Positions 1 to 9,267 of a stretch of DNA of 64,000 nucleotides are shown in pieces. The DNA is from Moraxellaceae bacterium (GTDB lineage: Bacteria; Pseudomonadota; Gammaproteobacteria; Pseudomonadales; Moraxellaceae). The stretch spans positions 310,001-374,000 of the forward strand of contig JAUSND010000003.1 of assembly GCA_030646295.1 (NCBI GenBank), read 5' to 3'. The position numbers and the translations under genes were made by a program. The notes beneath the pieces were generated by a model that ran no database searches, had not been told where the DNA came from, and was given only the letters and a program-made list of their open reading frames with translations. The stretch's first letter is position 1. Every line of letters begins with the position of its first letter.

Positions 1-10
1 TCGTGAGGTG

Positions 11-805
11 ATGGCAGGAAAGCTGAAGGCTTTGGCTGCCAGTCTGGCCGTTTTTTCCGTTTTTTCGATTGCACTGTTGCTGGTCGCCAGGTTCTGGCTT
101 TACCCGGACTTCATGTTCGCTCTTGATGGAGGTATGCAGGGGCTGCGTCTGGTGTTGCTGGTCGATCTGGTGCTTGGGCCTTTGCTGGCATTCATTATTT
201 TCAATCCCGGGAAGTCACGCCGTGAGCAGGTCATGGATATTGCTCTTGTGGCCGTCATCCAGTTTTCTGCCATGGCGTGGGGTAGCTATCAGGTCTGGAA
301 GGAGCGGCCAGTGGCGGTGGTTTATGGCGGTGACCGCTTTGTATCGGTGATGCCCGAAATCATTCGTGCACAGAACGTTCAGCCAGCGGACCTGCAGCAG
401 TACTCTGACAGAAAGCCGCCATTTGTTTTTCGGCGCGAGCCTGTTGGCAGGAGCGAGCAAGAGCGTTTCAGTGTGATGGTCTTCAAGTACTTCATTCACT
501 CGGAAGCACAGGTCTGGCTTTTTGAAAAATTCCTTCCGAATCGCGAGGTGGTTTTTGCAAGAAGTTCGGTTATTTCACGCTACATTGATGCCGCCATGAA
601 AGAGTCATGGCTGGCATGGGTCAATGGCCGTGAGCAGTCCCTGTTGACGGACTATCGTTTTGCCTTCTATCAGGGGCGCTATGCGAATGCGGTGCTGATT
701 TTTTCGCCGGCAGGCGGTTATCTTGGCTATCTCCGGTTGCCGGGCAAGATCCCTGCGCTTGATGTGGCGTCCGGGCAGGCCGCTTCAGTCGACAAACCGC
801 ATTGA
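11..805 (+). CDS. TfpX/TfpZ-like type IV pilin accessory membrane protein
   Basis: The 264-aa product has a hydrophobic N-terminal helix (about residues 8-28), then two more hydrophobic helices to about residue 90, and a periplasmic-type C-terminal region. The segment DLVLGPLLAFIIFNPGKSRRE matches what I recall of TfpZ/TfpX proteins, which assist type IV pilin assembly or modification in the inner membrane. The ATG at 11 follows a GAGGTG; a GTG at 8 is the only in-frame alternative inside the window. The pilin gene it would serve probably lies just left of the window. Its 3' end overlaps convergent nadC by 21 bases, with no terminator between them. Confidence 0.7.
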   Translation: MAGKLKALAASLAVFSVFSIALLLVARFWLYPDFMFALDGGMQGLRLVLLVDLVLGPLLAFIIFNPGKSRREQVMDIALVAVIQFSAMAWGSYQVWKERPVAVVYGGDRFVSVMPEIIRAQNVQPADLQQYSDRKPPFVFRREPVGRSEQERFSVMVFKYFIHSEAQVWLFEKFLPNREVVFARSSVISRYIDAAMKESWLAWVNGREQSLLTDYRFAFYQGRYANAVLIFSPAGGYLGYLRLPGKIPALDVASGQAASVDKPH

Positions 806-1627
806 AAGGTCAATCGCCTTCACATCCTTGGTGAGGGCGCCCATCGAGATGTAATCGACGCCGGTCTCGGCCACGGTACGCAGGTTGGCGGCGTGGATGC
901 CGCCAGATGCCTCCAGCAGGGCTCGCCCCGCCGTATGTTTTACGGCTGCCTTCATGGCATCCATGCTGAAGTTGTCGAGCATGATGATGTCGGCACCGGC
1001 CATCAGCGCTTCGTCCAGCTGTTCGGTATTTTCCACCTCCACTTCCACGGGCTTGTCCGGCGCAAGCGTGCGGGCCTGAGTCACGGCCGCAGTGATGCTG
1101 CCGGCAGCCATGATGTGGTTTTCCTTGATCAGGAAGGCATCAAACAGGCCGAGCCGGTGATTCTGTCCGCCACCAATGCTGACGGCATACTTCTGGGCAA
1201 TGCGAAGCCCGGGGAGGGTTTTACGCGTGTCCAGCAGCCGGGTGCTGGTGCCTTCCAGTTGTTTCACCAGGTGGCGCACGACCGTGGCAGTGCCGGACAG
1301 GGTTTGCAGAAAGTTCAGCAGCGTCCGTTCGACCGTCAGCAGGGAGCGGGAGGAGCCTTCCATCTCGAAAACCGTACCGTTCGGCGCTATTTCAGAGCCT
1401 TCAATCGCGGGCCAGTGCAGGGTTATTTGTGGGTCGAAAGCCTTGCACGTTGCCTCTACCCAGGGACGCCCTGCCAGCACCATCGGTTCGCGTGTAATGA
1501 TGCGTGCCCGCGATAATGCTGCTGCGGGAATAAGTCCCGCAGTAATGTCTCCATCACCAATGTCTTCTTCCAGGGCGGCTTTCACGTTCTGGCTGATGGC
1601 GACTTGCAGTAATGCGTCAGGAATCAT
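785..1627 (-). CDS. nadC: Nicotinate-nucleotide pyrophosphorylase (carboxylating)
   Basis: The enzyme converts quinolinate and PRPP to nicotinate mononucleotide, CO2 and pyrophosphate in de novo NAD synthesis. At 280 aa it has the usual family length. The active-site segments are present: EEDIGDGDITA near residue 20, DTRKTLPGLR near 133, GGGQNHRLGL near 152, KENHI near 168, and the late EVEVEN and IMLDNFS strands. It is divergent from the DUF1631 gene, the arrangement I recall from Pseudomonas. Its 3' end overlaps the convergent pilin accessory gene. Confidence 0.95.
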   Translation of the reverse strand: MIPDALLQVAISQNVKAALEEDIGDGDITAGLIPAAALSRARIITREPMVLAGRPWVEATCKAFDPQITLHWPAIEGSEIAPNGTVFEMEGSSRSLLTVERTLLNFLQTLSGTATVVRHLVKQLEGTSTRLLDTRKTLPGLRIAQKYAVSIGGGQNHRLGLFDAFLIKENHIMAAGSITAAVTQARTLAPDKPVEVEVENTEQLDEALMAGADIIMLDNFSMDAMKAAVKHTAGRALLEASGGIHAANLRTVAETGVDYISMGALTKDVKAIDLSMRFVD

Positions 1628-1709
1628 GGTCAGGGCTCCTTCAATCGCGGCAGTATAGGGCGAACGCCATCACAAAAAAATGGTATGGAAGGCCTGGAAT
1701 GATTTTCCG

Positions 1710-1729
1710 GTTTCCTCATGATTGGAAAC
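1710..1729. promoter_or_regulatory. Palindrome in the nadC / DUF1631 divergent promoter region
   Basis: A perfect inverted repeat GTTTCC-N8-GGAAAC lies in the 151-base gap between the two divergent genes. A TACAAT that could serve as a -10 for the rightward gene sits at 1740-1745. No well-placed -35 accompanies it, so this is only a candidate operator. Confidence 0.25.
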
Positions 1730-1778
1730 TTGGGTAACCTACAATAAGAACGAGACTCATTAATCAGGCGGGTTTTTT

Positions 1779-4133
1779 ATGGTGGACAGCCTCAACCCAG
1801 GGGTGGCAGATCCGGCGCGTGCACGTATTCAGGTGCCGGCAGTGCTGGAGACTGTGCGCACCCGTAGCCTGCAAAAGCTTGGTGACCTTGTAAAAGGCAT
1901 GTTTGGCCGTCTGGATACCACGATTTTTGACTGGGCCATGAAGATGCCGGAGGCCGAGCAGCAGCGGTATCACGAGATCCTGCCCAAGGTACGCTCCCGT
2001 CGTGCCGACATTGAGGGCCGTTTTACCTCGTCCATGATTTCCGCGTTCTCTTCCGTGCTCAAGACCAATCAGGACCAGAAGGTCACTCAGGGTTTTGAGG
2101 CAATTGATTTCAGTACGCTCAGTCTGGTTGATGAAGACGACATGGACGTTACGGTTGCCCTGGATGCAATCGTGGCGCGTGCGCGTCTGGATTACGCGGC
2201 ACCACTCGGGTTGTTGCGCAAGCGCTTCATGCACCTTTTACCCAAGGTGGAAATGACGGAGCGTAGCCTGCCACTGGACCCGGGCCCGATTGCGGATGCG
2301 TTCAGGGACGGGCTCAAGCTGCTTGCCGATGCCGATGTTCATCAGAAGCTGATCCTCCTGAAGGTTTTTCAGGTGCAGATCATGGGTGAGCTGAGCGATG
2401 TGATTGATGAGGCCAACCAGTTGCTTATTGATGCGGGCGTGTTGCCCGAGCTCAAGCTTGGTTCCGCATCAAAGTCGCCCAAGCCTTCTGCAGACAAGCC
2501 CCGACCGGATGCAGCCAAGCCCGAAAAAAAGGCCGTTGATACCGAGGAAGTGTTTTCCCATCTGCAGCACATGCTTTCCATGGGGCTGGCTGCGGCCCCG
2601 GGCCAGATGATTCCCGGTGCGCAATACCACGGTGGCCAGTATGTGGGTGGTGGGGGTATCGGCATTCTGCCGGCTGATGCAGTGGGTGGCAGTGTGGCAG
2701 CCGTTCCTCTGGCGCCACTGAATATTTCGCCTACGGCGGTGGTGCAAACCGTAGCGACCCCCGAGCTGGTGGCGTTGCTGTCCCGCATTCAGGAGCTTCA
2801 GCCGAATTCGCCGCTGGCACAGGACTCATCGTCACCCAGTGTGGGGCAGGTACGTGGCTCCATTCGCGAGGGCCTGCGTTCGGATGAGGTGGCGGTAGAG
2901 GCAGTCAAGCAGGCGGACGAAGACGTTATAAATCTCGTTTCAATGTTGTTTGACTTCATTCTTGATGACGATGACCTGCCAACTGCGATGAAGGCGCTGA
3001 TCGGGCGCTTGCAGATTCCACTGCTCAAGGTCGCCATTCTCGACAAGTCCTTTTTCAACGCGGAAACACATCCGGCGAGACGCTTGCTGAATGCCCTGGC
3101 CAAAGCGGGCATTGGCTGGAACAGCCGTGATCCTGGTGGTGACGCGGTTTACGCCAAGATCGAGGAAGTGGTTTTCCGCATTCTCAATGAATTCATTGAT
3201 GACCTGAGCCTGTTCGCCGAGCTGCTGGAGGAGTTCACGGCCTTCTACGAGCAGCAACAAAAGCGTGAGGAAACGGTCGACAAGCGCACGCGTGAAACGG
3301 AGGAGGGCAAGGCCCGCGCCGAACTGGCCCGTGCCATGGTGCAGCAGACCCTGAACCGCCGCCTGACGGGGCGTCAGCTGCCTCTGGTCGTGGTCAAGCT
3401 GTTGCAGGATGCCTGGCGCAATGTGCTGTATATCCATTGCCTGAAAGAGGGTACGGAATCCGAACCCTGGAAGCAGGCCGTGAAAGTGGTGGATGCGGTA
3501 ATCTGGAGTGTGCAACCCCAGCCGGGTGCCGACTGGCAGACCCGCCTGAAAGATGTGGCACCCAAACTGTCCAACAGCCTTAAAAAAGGCCTGGCAGCGG
3601 TGAATTACGACTCCCTGACAACGGAAACCCTGCTGCGTGAACTGATGCAGGTTCACATGAGCATGCTGAAGGGCCAGGAAACCCCGACGGTCAGTGTGCT
3701 GGATGCCAGTGCAGCCGTTGCCAGCAAACCGGGGCAGGTCGATGCGAAAGAGGTTTCTACTGCGGATGCTGCCAAGGTTGAGTCTGTGGTGCTGCCCAAG
3801 GAGGAGCTCATCCAGCCGGTACCTTCCGGTTTGCCGAGCGACGATCCCAATGTACTGATTGTCAGTCGGCTTAATGTGGGCAGCTGGATTGAGTTCATTG
3901 AGGAGGAAAAACAGGATCGTCACAAGCTGGTGGCCCGTATCCGCTCTGTGGACAAGCTGATTTTTGCCAACCGACGTGGTATCAAGGTCAGTGAAATGTC
4001 GGGTGACAAGCTGGCCCTGGACATGAGTCTGGGCAGGGCCCGACTGGTGGAAGAAGGTCAGTTCATTGATCGGGCGCTGGAGTCCGTGATTGGCAACTTG
4101 CGGGATCTGAGTGAAAAAACCAAAACGGCCTGA
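1779..4133 (+). CDS. DUF1631 family protein
   Basis: This 784-aa protein has no signal peptide or membrane helix. It is mostly helical, with a Pro/Lys-rich linker around residues 230-250, a Gly/Val-rich stretch near 285-300, and an acidic/Arg-rich helical part near 500. The last 90 residues (SWIEFIEEEKQDRHKLVARI onward) look like a small beta-barrel, possibly PilZ-like; this is inference from residue pattern only. Such genes sit between nadC and ampD in Pseudomonas, as here. Biochemical function is unknown. AmpD starts inside its last codons, so translation is probably coupled. Confidence 0.8.
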   Translation: MVDSLNPGVADPARARIQVPAVLETVRTRSLQKLGDLVKGMFGRLDTTIFDWAMKMPEAEQQRYHEILPKVRSRRADIEGRFTSSMISAFSSVLKTNQDQKVTQGFEAIDFSTLSLVDEDDMDVTVALDAIVARARLDYAAPLGLLRKRFMHLLPKVEMTERSLPLDPGPIADAFRDGLKLLADADVHQKLILLKVFQVQIMGELSDVIDEANQLLIDAGVLPELKLGSASKSPKPSADKPRPDAAKPEKKAVDTEEVFSHLQHMLSMGLAAAPGQMIPGAQYHGGQYVGGGGIGILPADAVGGSVAAVPLAPLNISPTAVVQTVATPELVALLSRIQELQPNSPLAQDSSSPSVGQVRGSIREGLRSDEVAVEAVKQADEDVINLVSMLFDFILDDDDLPTAMKALIGRLQIPLLKVAILDKSFFNAETHPARRLLNALAKAGIGWNSRDPGGDAVYAKIEEVVFRILNEFIDDLSLFAELLEEFTAFYEQQQKREETVDKRTRETEEGKARAELARAMVQQTLNRRLTGRQLPLVVVKLLQDAWRNVLYIHCLKEGTESEPWKQAVKVVDAVIWSVQPQPGADWQTRLKDVAPKLSNSLKKGLAAVNYDSLTTETLLRELMQVHMSMLKGQETPTVSVLDASAAVASKPGQVDAKEVSTADAAKVESVVLPKEELIQPVPSGLPSDDPNVLIVSRLNVGSWIEFIEEEKQDRHKLVARIRSVDKLIFANRRGIKVSEMSGDKLALDMSLGRARLVEEGQFIDRALESVIGNLRDLSEKTKTA

Positions 4134-4695
4134 CGACACCTGCATCACGGATGATCACTGGTTATCTTCTGCGCGCCGTTGTCTGTCCCCCAATCAGAAT
4201 GCGCGCCCGGCAGGAATGCCGGTGTCGCTGGTAGTGGTACATGGCATCAGCCTGCCTCCCGGCGAATTTGGGGGGCCATACATTGATGCGCTTTTCACCA
4301 ATTCGCTTGATTCCTCGCAACATCCCTATTTTCATGAAATTGCCGGATTGAAGGTATCTGCACATCTGCTGGTCCGCAGGGACGGTCAGGTTGTGCAGTA
4401 TGTTCCTTTCGATTGCCGTGCCTGGCATGCGGGCATGTCCTGTTATGGCGGACAGGAAAACTGCAATGATTTTTCCATAGGGATAGAGCTCGAGGGAACG
4501 GATGAAATTCCTTACACTGAGCGCCAGTATGAGGCTCTGGTGATGGTGCTCGGTTTGCTGGAGGCCAGGTATCCCGGGACCAGAGGGCATCTGGCCGGGC
4601 ACAGTGACATTGCCCCGGGGCGCAAGACCGATCCCGGTCCGTCTTTTGACTGGAGCCATTTGCACGCATTGAGGGGCAAGGAGCATTCCGGATGA
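4111..4695 (+). CDS. ampD: 1,6-anhydro-N-acetylmuramyl-L-alanine amidase AmpD
   Basis: This cytosolic zinc amidase cleaves the stem peptide from 1,6-anhydroMurNAc-peptides during cell-wall recycling and thereby keeps AmpR-type regulators quiet. The 194-aa product has the family's zinc ligands: His44 (VVHGISLPPG), His164 (GHSDIAPG) and Asp174 (RKTDPG). The start is GTG at 4111, 23 bases inside the end of the DUF1631 gene and preceded by GGGAT; no ATG occurs before the conserved core. The ampE start overlaps the stop by 4 bases. The downstream partner AmpG, the permease for the substrate, is encoded at 18.6-19.9 kb. Confidence 0.95.
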   Translation: MKKPKRPDDTCITDDHWLSSARRCLSPNQNARPAGMPVSLVVVHGISLPPGEFGGPYIDALFTNSLDSSQHPYFHEIAGLKVSAHLLVRRDGQVVQYVPFDCRAWHAGMSCYGGQENCNDFSIGIELEGTDEIPYTERQYEALVMVLGLLEARYPGTRGHLAGHSDIAPGRKTDPGPSFDWSHLHALRGKEHSG

Positions 4696-5546
4696 ATCTG
4701 TTGGTCGTTGTCATCGCATTGGTCCTACGCCATCGCGGGCTGCTGGTTGAGCCGGCGGCGACTGTGGGGCATCTCGTCCGGCGGTGGCGTGACATGTGGT
4801 TGCAGCGCGGTGCGCGCGAGGGCTGGGCGCCTCCGCTGGTGCTGGGTCTGGCTGTCCTGTTACCCGCCTTGTTGCTGGCGGTGTTCCTGAACCTGTTTGA
4901 CGGACTCTGGCAGCGCGTGATCATTGGTGCTGTGGGGGTGCTGGTGCTGGGTCAGATTCTGCTTGATCAGCGTCAGCCCGGCGTGGCGAAGCGGATGCAG
5001 GCAGAGTGGCTGGCCCGCGTGTGGCCGGGCGACAATGGTGGACAACCTGCCTTGCTGGCGGCTGAACTGGTGGCTGACGCTGAGCTGGCCCCGGCCCGTC
5101 GTGAGCTGGTTGAAGAGCATTTGCGTGAGCTGTTTGCTCCACTGTTCTGGTTTTTGTTGCTGGGACCGGTGGGTGCGCTGGTCTATTACCTGTTGCGACT
5201 GATGGCGGAGGGCGAGGGCAGCCCTGCCGTCCCGGTGGCGCGACAGATGCTTCACTATGCCGAGTGGCCCGTTGCACGGCTTCTGGCGCTGGGCTTTGCC
5301 CTGGCCGGTGATTTCATGGCGACATGGCAGCATTTGCGTGACCGTCTGCTGGACCGGCAGCTTGACGCTGTCGAGCTGCTGGATGAGTCGGCTGAACGCG
5401 CCCAGGCTGTGAGCCTGACAATGTCCCCGGACAGTTCTCCTGCGGCGGTACTGACACATGCCCTGGCAACCCTACAGGCATTGTTGCACCGCACGCTGGT
5501 TCTCCTGGTCGTGCTGCTGGCCCTGCATACCCTGCTGTGGTTTTGA
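4692..5546 (+). CDS. ampE: AmpE-like inner-membrane protein
   Basis: This 284-aa integral membrane protein has hydrophobic segments near residues 2-18, 50-85, 150-172, about 195-210 and 268-284. It carries the conserved LLGPVGALVYYLLRLM segment typical of AmpE/CobD-like proteins. It follows ampD with a 4-base overlap and has AAGGAG seven bases before ATG. AmpE is linked genetically to ampD and has been proposed as a sensor in beta-lactamase induction, but its biochemical role is not settled. The next gene starts with a TGATG overlap at its stop. Confidence 0.9.
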   Translation: MNLLVVVIALVLRHRGLLVEPAATVGHLVRRWRDMWLQRGAREGWAPPLVLGLAVLLPALLLAVFLNLFDGLWQRVIIGAVGVLVLGQILLDQRQPGVAKRMQAEWLARVWPGDNGGQPALLAAELVADAELAPARRELVEEHLRELFAPLFWFLLLGPVGALVYYLLRLMAEGEGSPAVPVARQMLHYAEWPVARLLALGFALAGDFMATWQHLRDRLLDRQLDAVELLDESAERAQAVSLTMSPDSSPAAVLTHALATLQALLHRTLVLLVVLLALHTLLWF

Positions 5547-6433
5547 TGCGACTGACTCTCCTGTTGTTGCTGTTCATGGCCGGCCCTGTCCGGGCGGCTG
5601 CCATGACAGTGACAGATGATGCCGGCCGGCATTTCACCTTTGACTCTCCTGCACTGCGCATGGTGTCCCTGGCACCGCATGTGACCGACATGCTGATTGG
5701 TCTGGGCGCGCGCTCCCGTCTGGTGGGGGTGGTGGATGATCATGAGTCCAGGGGTGCCCACGCGCTCAGCCTGAGTGGCCTGCCCGTGGTGGCCGATGCC
5801 TTTGCCGTTAACGAAGAGCGCCTGCTGACCCTGCGGCCCGATGTGGTGATTGTCTGGGCCGAAGGGACTCCTGCATCCCGTATTGCCCGCCTTGAGCGGT
5901 TGGGCCTCAAGGTGTTCACCCTGAAAACGGCCCGTCTGGAAGACCTGGCGAGCCAGCTGGACGTATTGGGCCGGCTGGCAGGGCAGCCTGCTGCAGGAAA
6001 AGCGCAGGCGGATGCCTTCCGCAAGCGGCTGCAGTCGCTCAGGAACCAGTACGGCAAGGGGTCACGGCTCAGCTATTTTTATCAGGTATGGCGGCAGCCG
6101 CTGTACAGCCTGCATGGCGGGCATCTGCTGAGTCAGGCGCTGGCGCTCTGTGGTGCCGACAATATCCTGCCGGCAGGCCCGGTGGCCGCTCCGCTGGTCG
6201 CTCCCGAGTTTGTCGTACAGGCTAATCCGCATGTCATTTTCTTTGGCAAGGATGATGAAGCCGCCAGCCGCCGGTTCTGGTCGCGCTTTGCCGGCATGCG
6301 TGCGGTGAAGAACCGGCATCTGGTGGCTGTTGGAGACGAGAGGCTGGCCCGGCCGGGGCCGGAACTGCTGCTGGCGGTTGAGCCGCTGTGCCGGCAATTG
6401 CAGGCATGGCGCCCGGGTGCTACACAGAAATGA
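5546..6433 (+). CDS. Periplasmic BtuF-like cobalamin-binding protein
   Basis: The 295-aa product has a short signal peptide (about residues 1-18, ending in VRAAA) followed by a helical-backbone metal-receptor fold. Strand-helix signatures are RMVSLAPHVTDMLIGLG and LTLRPDVVIVWAEGTP, with a late NPHVIFFG. BtuF delivers vitamin B12 to the BtuCD ABC importer. No BtuC or BtuD gene is adjacent; instead it is translationally coupled to ampE by TGATG at 5544-5548. The in-frame GTG at 5537 is a less likely start. A siderophore-binding relative is possible, but the riboswitch-controlled btuB-like gene elsewhere in the window favours B12. Confidence 0.8.
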   Translation: MRLTLLLLLFMAGPVRAAAMTVTDDAGRHFTFDSPALRMVSLAPHVTDMLIGLGARSRLVGVVDDHESRGAHALSLSGLPVVADAFAVNEERLLTLRPDVVIVWAEGTPASRIARLERLGLKVFTLKTARLEDLASQLDVLGRLAGQPAAGKAQADAFRKRLQSLRNQYGKGSRLSYFYQVWRQPLYSLHGGHLLSQALALCGADNILPAGPVAAPLVAPEFVVQANPHVIFFGKDDEAASRRFWSRFAGMRAVKNRHLVAVGDERLARPGPELLLAVEPLCRQLQAWRPGATQK

Positions 6434-6442
6434 TGCGCCACT

Positions 6443-6472
6443 TTGACAGGCACCTGCCCTGACCGACATAAT
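6443..6472 (+). promoter_or_regulatory. Sigma-70-type promoter of aceE
   Basis: A consensus -35 TTGACA (6443-6448) and a -10 CATAAT (6467-6472) are separated by 18 bases, placing the start of transcription near 6479. It lies 10 bases after the btuF-like stop, so aceEF has its own promoter. The half-sites GACCGA (6461-6466) and TCGGTC (6487-6492) form an inverted pair spanning the -10 and start point, a possible operator. Confidence 0.7.
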
Positions 6473-6555
6473 CGGAATGTGACTTATCGGTCATATGAAT
6501 GCGGTGATGACCCACAACGTGATCGCCAGACACGATGCAAGACAAGGAACCCCCA

Positions 6556-9219
6556 ATGTCACTTGAACGCTTTTATGATGACCTGGACCCGGAAGAGACC
6601 CGGGAGTGGCTGGAAGCTTTTGCTTCAGTGGTGGAAAAAGAGGGCACTGAGCGTGCGCTTTACCTGCTGGAAAAGCTCTCCGAGAAAGCCCGTGTAAAGG
6701 GTGTGAACCTCACCCGCCTGACGACCCCCTATCTGAATACCATTCCCCTGACGGATGAAGCCCCCTTGCCGGGTGATGCCTTCATGGAGCGCCGCCTGCG
6801 CTCGCTGATCCGCTGGAATGCACTGGCGATGGTGATGCGCGCCAACATGGACAACGATGACGAGCTGGGCGGCCACATTGCCACGTTTGCGTCCAGCGCC
6901 ATGCTTTACGATGTTGGTTTCAATCATTTCTTTCGTGCCCAGAACGATACGTTTGGGGGCGACCTGATTTATTACCAGGGCCACTCGGCGCCTGGCATTT
7001 ATGCGCGCTCCTTTCTGGAAGGGCGTATCAGCGAGCGCGATCTCGAGAATTTCCGTCGTGAAGTCGATGGCAAGGGACTGTCGTCCTATCCCCACCCCTG
7101 GCTGATGCCGGATTACTGGCAGTTCCCCACGGTGTCGATGGGGCTGGGCCCCATCATGTCGATCTATCAGGCGCACTTCATGAAGTACCTGGTGAATCGC
7201 GGCCTGATGAAAAGCGAGAACCGCAAGGTCTGGGCTTTCCTGGGTGATGGCGAGATGGATGAGCCGGAATCCCTTGGTGCCATTTCCATGGCGGGCCGTG
7301 AAAAGCTGGATAACCTGATCTTTGTCATCAACTGCAACCTGCAGCGTCTTGATGGCCCGGTGCGCGGCAACGGCAAGATCATCCAGGAACTCGAGTCGGT
7401 GTTCCGTGGTGCGGGCTGGAATGTCATCAAGGTGGTGTGGGGACGCAAGTGGGACCCGTTGCTCGCCAAGGATGAAGACGGTGTGCTGCGCAAGCGTATG
7501 GAGGAGTGTGTCGACGGCGAGTATCAGGCCTACAAGATGCATGGTGGTGCCTATACGCGCGAGAAATTTTTTGGCAAGTATCCCGAACTGAAAAAGATGG
7601 TCGAGCACATGTCCGATGAGGAGATCTACAACCTCAATCGTGGCGGCCATGATCCGTACAAGATGTTTGCGGCATATCAACAGGCAATGAATCACACCGG
7701 TCAGCCGACAGTCATCCTTGCCAAGACGGTGAAGGGCTACGGTACCGGTGCGGGTGAAGCCGTGAACAAGTCGCACCAGATCAAGAAGCTCGACATGGAG
7801 TCACTGAAAGAGTTTCGTGACACCTTCGGCTTGCCCTTCAGCGATGAAGAGCTGGCACGCGTACCGTTCTATCGTCCGCCGGAAGATTCTCCGGAAATCC
7901 GCTACATGCGCGAACGTCGCATGAATCTGGGCGGCTACCTGCCGGCACGGCGCAAGGAAGCGGTAACGCTGGATATTCCCGAGCTGGGCACTTTTGCTCA
8001 GGTGCTGGAGGGGTCGGACAAGCCTATTTCCACTACCATGGCCTTTGTGCGCTGCCTCAATGCACTGGTGAAGGTGCAGGGGCTGGGTGAGCGCATTGTG
8101 CCCATCGTGCCGGATGAGGCGCGTACCTTCGGTATGGAAGGCATGTTCCGCCAGCTGGGTATCTACTCGAATGTGGGTCAGCTCTACGAGCCGGAAGACA
8201 AGGCCCAGATCATGTATTACCGCGAGGATGTGAAGGGCCAGATTCTGGAGCAGGGCATCAACGAAGCGGGTGCAATGAGCGCGTGGATTGCGGCGGGTAC
8301 GTCGTACAGCATGCACAACCAGCCGATGATCCCGTTCTATGTTTTCTACTCGATGTTCGGCTTCCAGCGTATTGGCGATCTGGCCTGGGCGGCCGGTGAC
8401 AGCCAGGCGCGCGGGTTCCTGATTGGTGCGACATCAGGCCGAACTACCCTGAATGGCGAGGGCTTGCAGCATGAGGATGGTCATTCCCACGTGCTGGCCA
8501 GTACCGTGCCGAACTGTATCGCTTACGATCCCGCGTATGGTTACGAGGTTGCCGTGATTGTGCATGACGGGTTGCGCCGTATGTACAAGAACAAGGAAAG
8601 TGTTTTCTATTACATCACCACGATGAATGAAAACTACACGCACCCGGCGCTGCCTGCCGGCGCCGAGGAAGGCATCATCCGCGGCCTTTACATGCTGAAG
8701 GAAGCTCCGTCCGGAACGGCCAAAATCGTTCAGCTGATCGGCTCCGGCAGTATCCTGCGCGAAGTGGAAGCGGCAGCCGAGTTGCTGCAGGGCGTGTTCG
8801 GTATTCGTGCCAATGTCTGGAGCGCCACCAGCATGAACGAGTTGCGCAAGGAAGCCCTGGAGGCACAGCGCTGGAACATGCTGCATCCAATGGATGAGCC
8901 GAAAGTGCCGTGGGTAACCCAGCAGTTGCGCGCCAGCAAGGGCCCGATTGTGGCGGCAACCGATTACATGAAGATTCACGCAGACCAGATTCGCGGGTTC
9001 ATGCCGGGACGTACCTATTACACCTTGGGTACGGATGGTTTTGGCCGCTCGGACTCTCGCGAAAAACTGCGCCACCACTTTGAAGTGAACCGCTATTTCA
9101 TCGCGATTGCAGCACTCAATGCGCTGGCAGATGATGGTGAGATCGGACGCAGCGTGGTCGATGATGCGATTCGTCGCTTTGATATCAATCCTGAAAAACC
9201 CTATGCACCAAAAGTGTGA
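6556..9219 (+). CDS. aceE: Pyruvate dehydrogenase E1 component, homodimeric type
   Basis: E1 decarboxylates pyruvate with thiamine diphosphate and acetylates the lipoyl groups of E2. The product from ATG 6556 is 887 aa, the same length as the E. coli enzyme. AAGGA lies 8 bases before this ATG, which makes it better than the in-frame ATG at 6535. The TPP/Mg motif [10 protein letters not shown] begins near residue 229 and ends in INCNLQ about 30 residues later; [10 protein letters not shown] and the C-terminal GFGRSDSRE are also typical. It forms an operon with aceF; no lipoamide dehydrogenase gene follows. Confidence 0.97.
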   Translation: MSLERFYDDLDPEETREWLEAFASVVEKEGTERALYLLEKLSEKARVKGVNLTRLTTPYLNTIPLTDEAPLPGDAFMERRLRSLIRWNALAMVMRANMDNDDELGGHIATFASSAMLYDVGFNHFFRAQNDTFGGDLIYYQGHSAPGIYARSFLEGRISERDLENFRREVDGKGLSSYPHPWLMPDYWQFPTVSMGLGPIMSIYQAHFMKYLVNRGLMKSENRKVWAFLGDGEMDEPESLGAISMAGREKLDNLIFVINCNLQRLDGPVRGNGKIIQELESVFRGAGWNVIKVVWGRKWDPLLAKDEDGVLRKRMEECVDGEYQAYKMHGGAYTREKFFGKYPELKKMVEHMSDEEIYNLNRGGHDPYKMFAAYQQAMNHTGQPTVILAKTVKGYGTGAGEAVNKSHQIKKLDMESLKEFRDTFGLPFSDEELARVPFYRPPEDSPEIRYMRERRMNLGGYLPARRKEAVTLDIPELGTFAQVLEGSDKPISTTMAFVRCLNALVKVQGLGERIVPIVPDEARTFGMEGMFRQLGIYSNVGQLYEPEDKAQIMYYREDVKGQILEQGINEAGAMSAWIAAGTSYSMHNQPMIPFYVFYSMFGFQRIGDLAWAAGDSQARGFLIGATSGRTTLNGEGLQHEDGHSHVLASTVPNCIAYDPAYGYEVAVIVHDGLRRMYKNKESVFYYITTMNENYTHPALPAGAEEGIIRGLYMLKEAPSGTAKIVQLIGSGSILREVEAAAELLQGVFGIRANVWSATSMNELRKEALEAQRWNMLHPMDEPKVPWVTQQLRASKGPIVAATDYMKIHADQIRGFMPGRTYYTLGTDGFGRSDSREKLRHHFEVNRYFIAIAALNALADDGEIGRSVVDDAIRRFDINPEKPYAPKV

Positions 9220-9267
9220 AGGGAATGAACGTCGTGACGCTTATCCAGCGCAGGCAAGGAGAATGAA

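Noticed and set aside
2940..4148. A 402-codon minus-strand open frame inside the DUF1631 gene
   Set aside because: Antisense shadow of a conserved gene, with Gln/His-rich composition typical of such frames.
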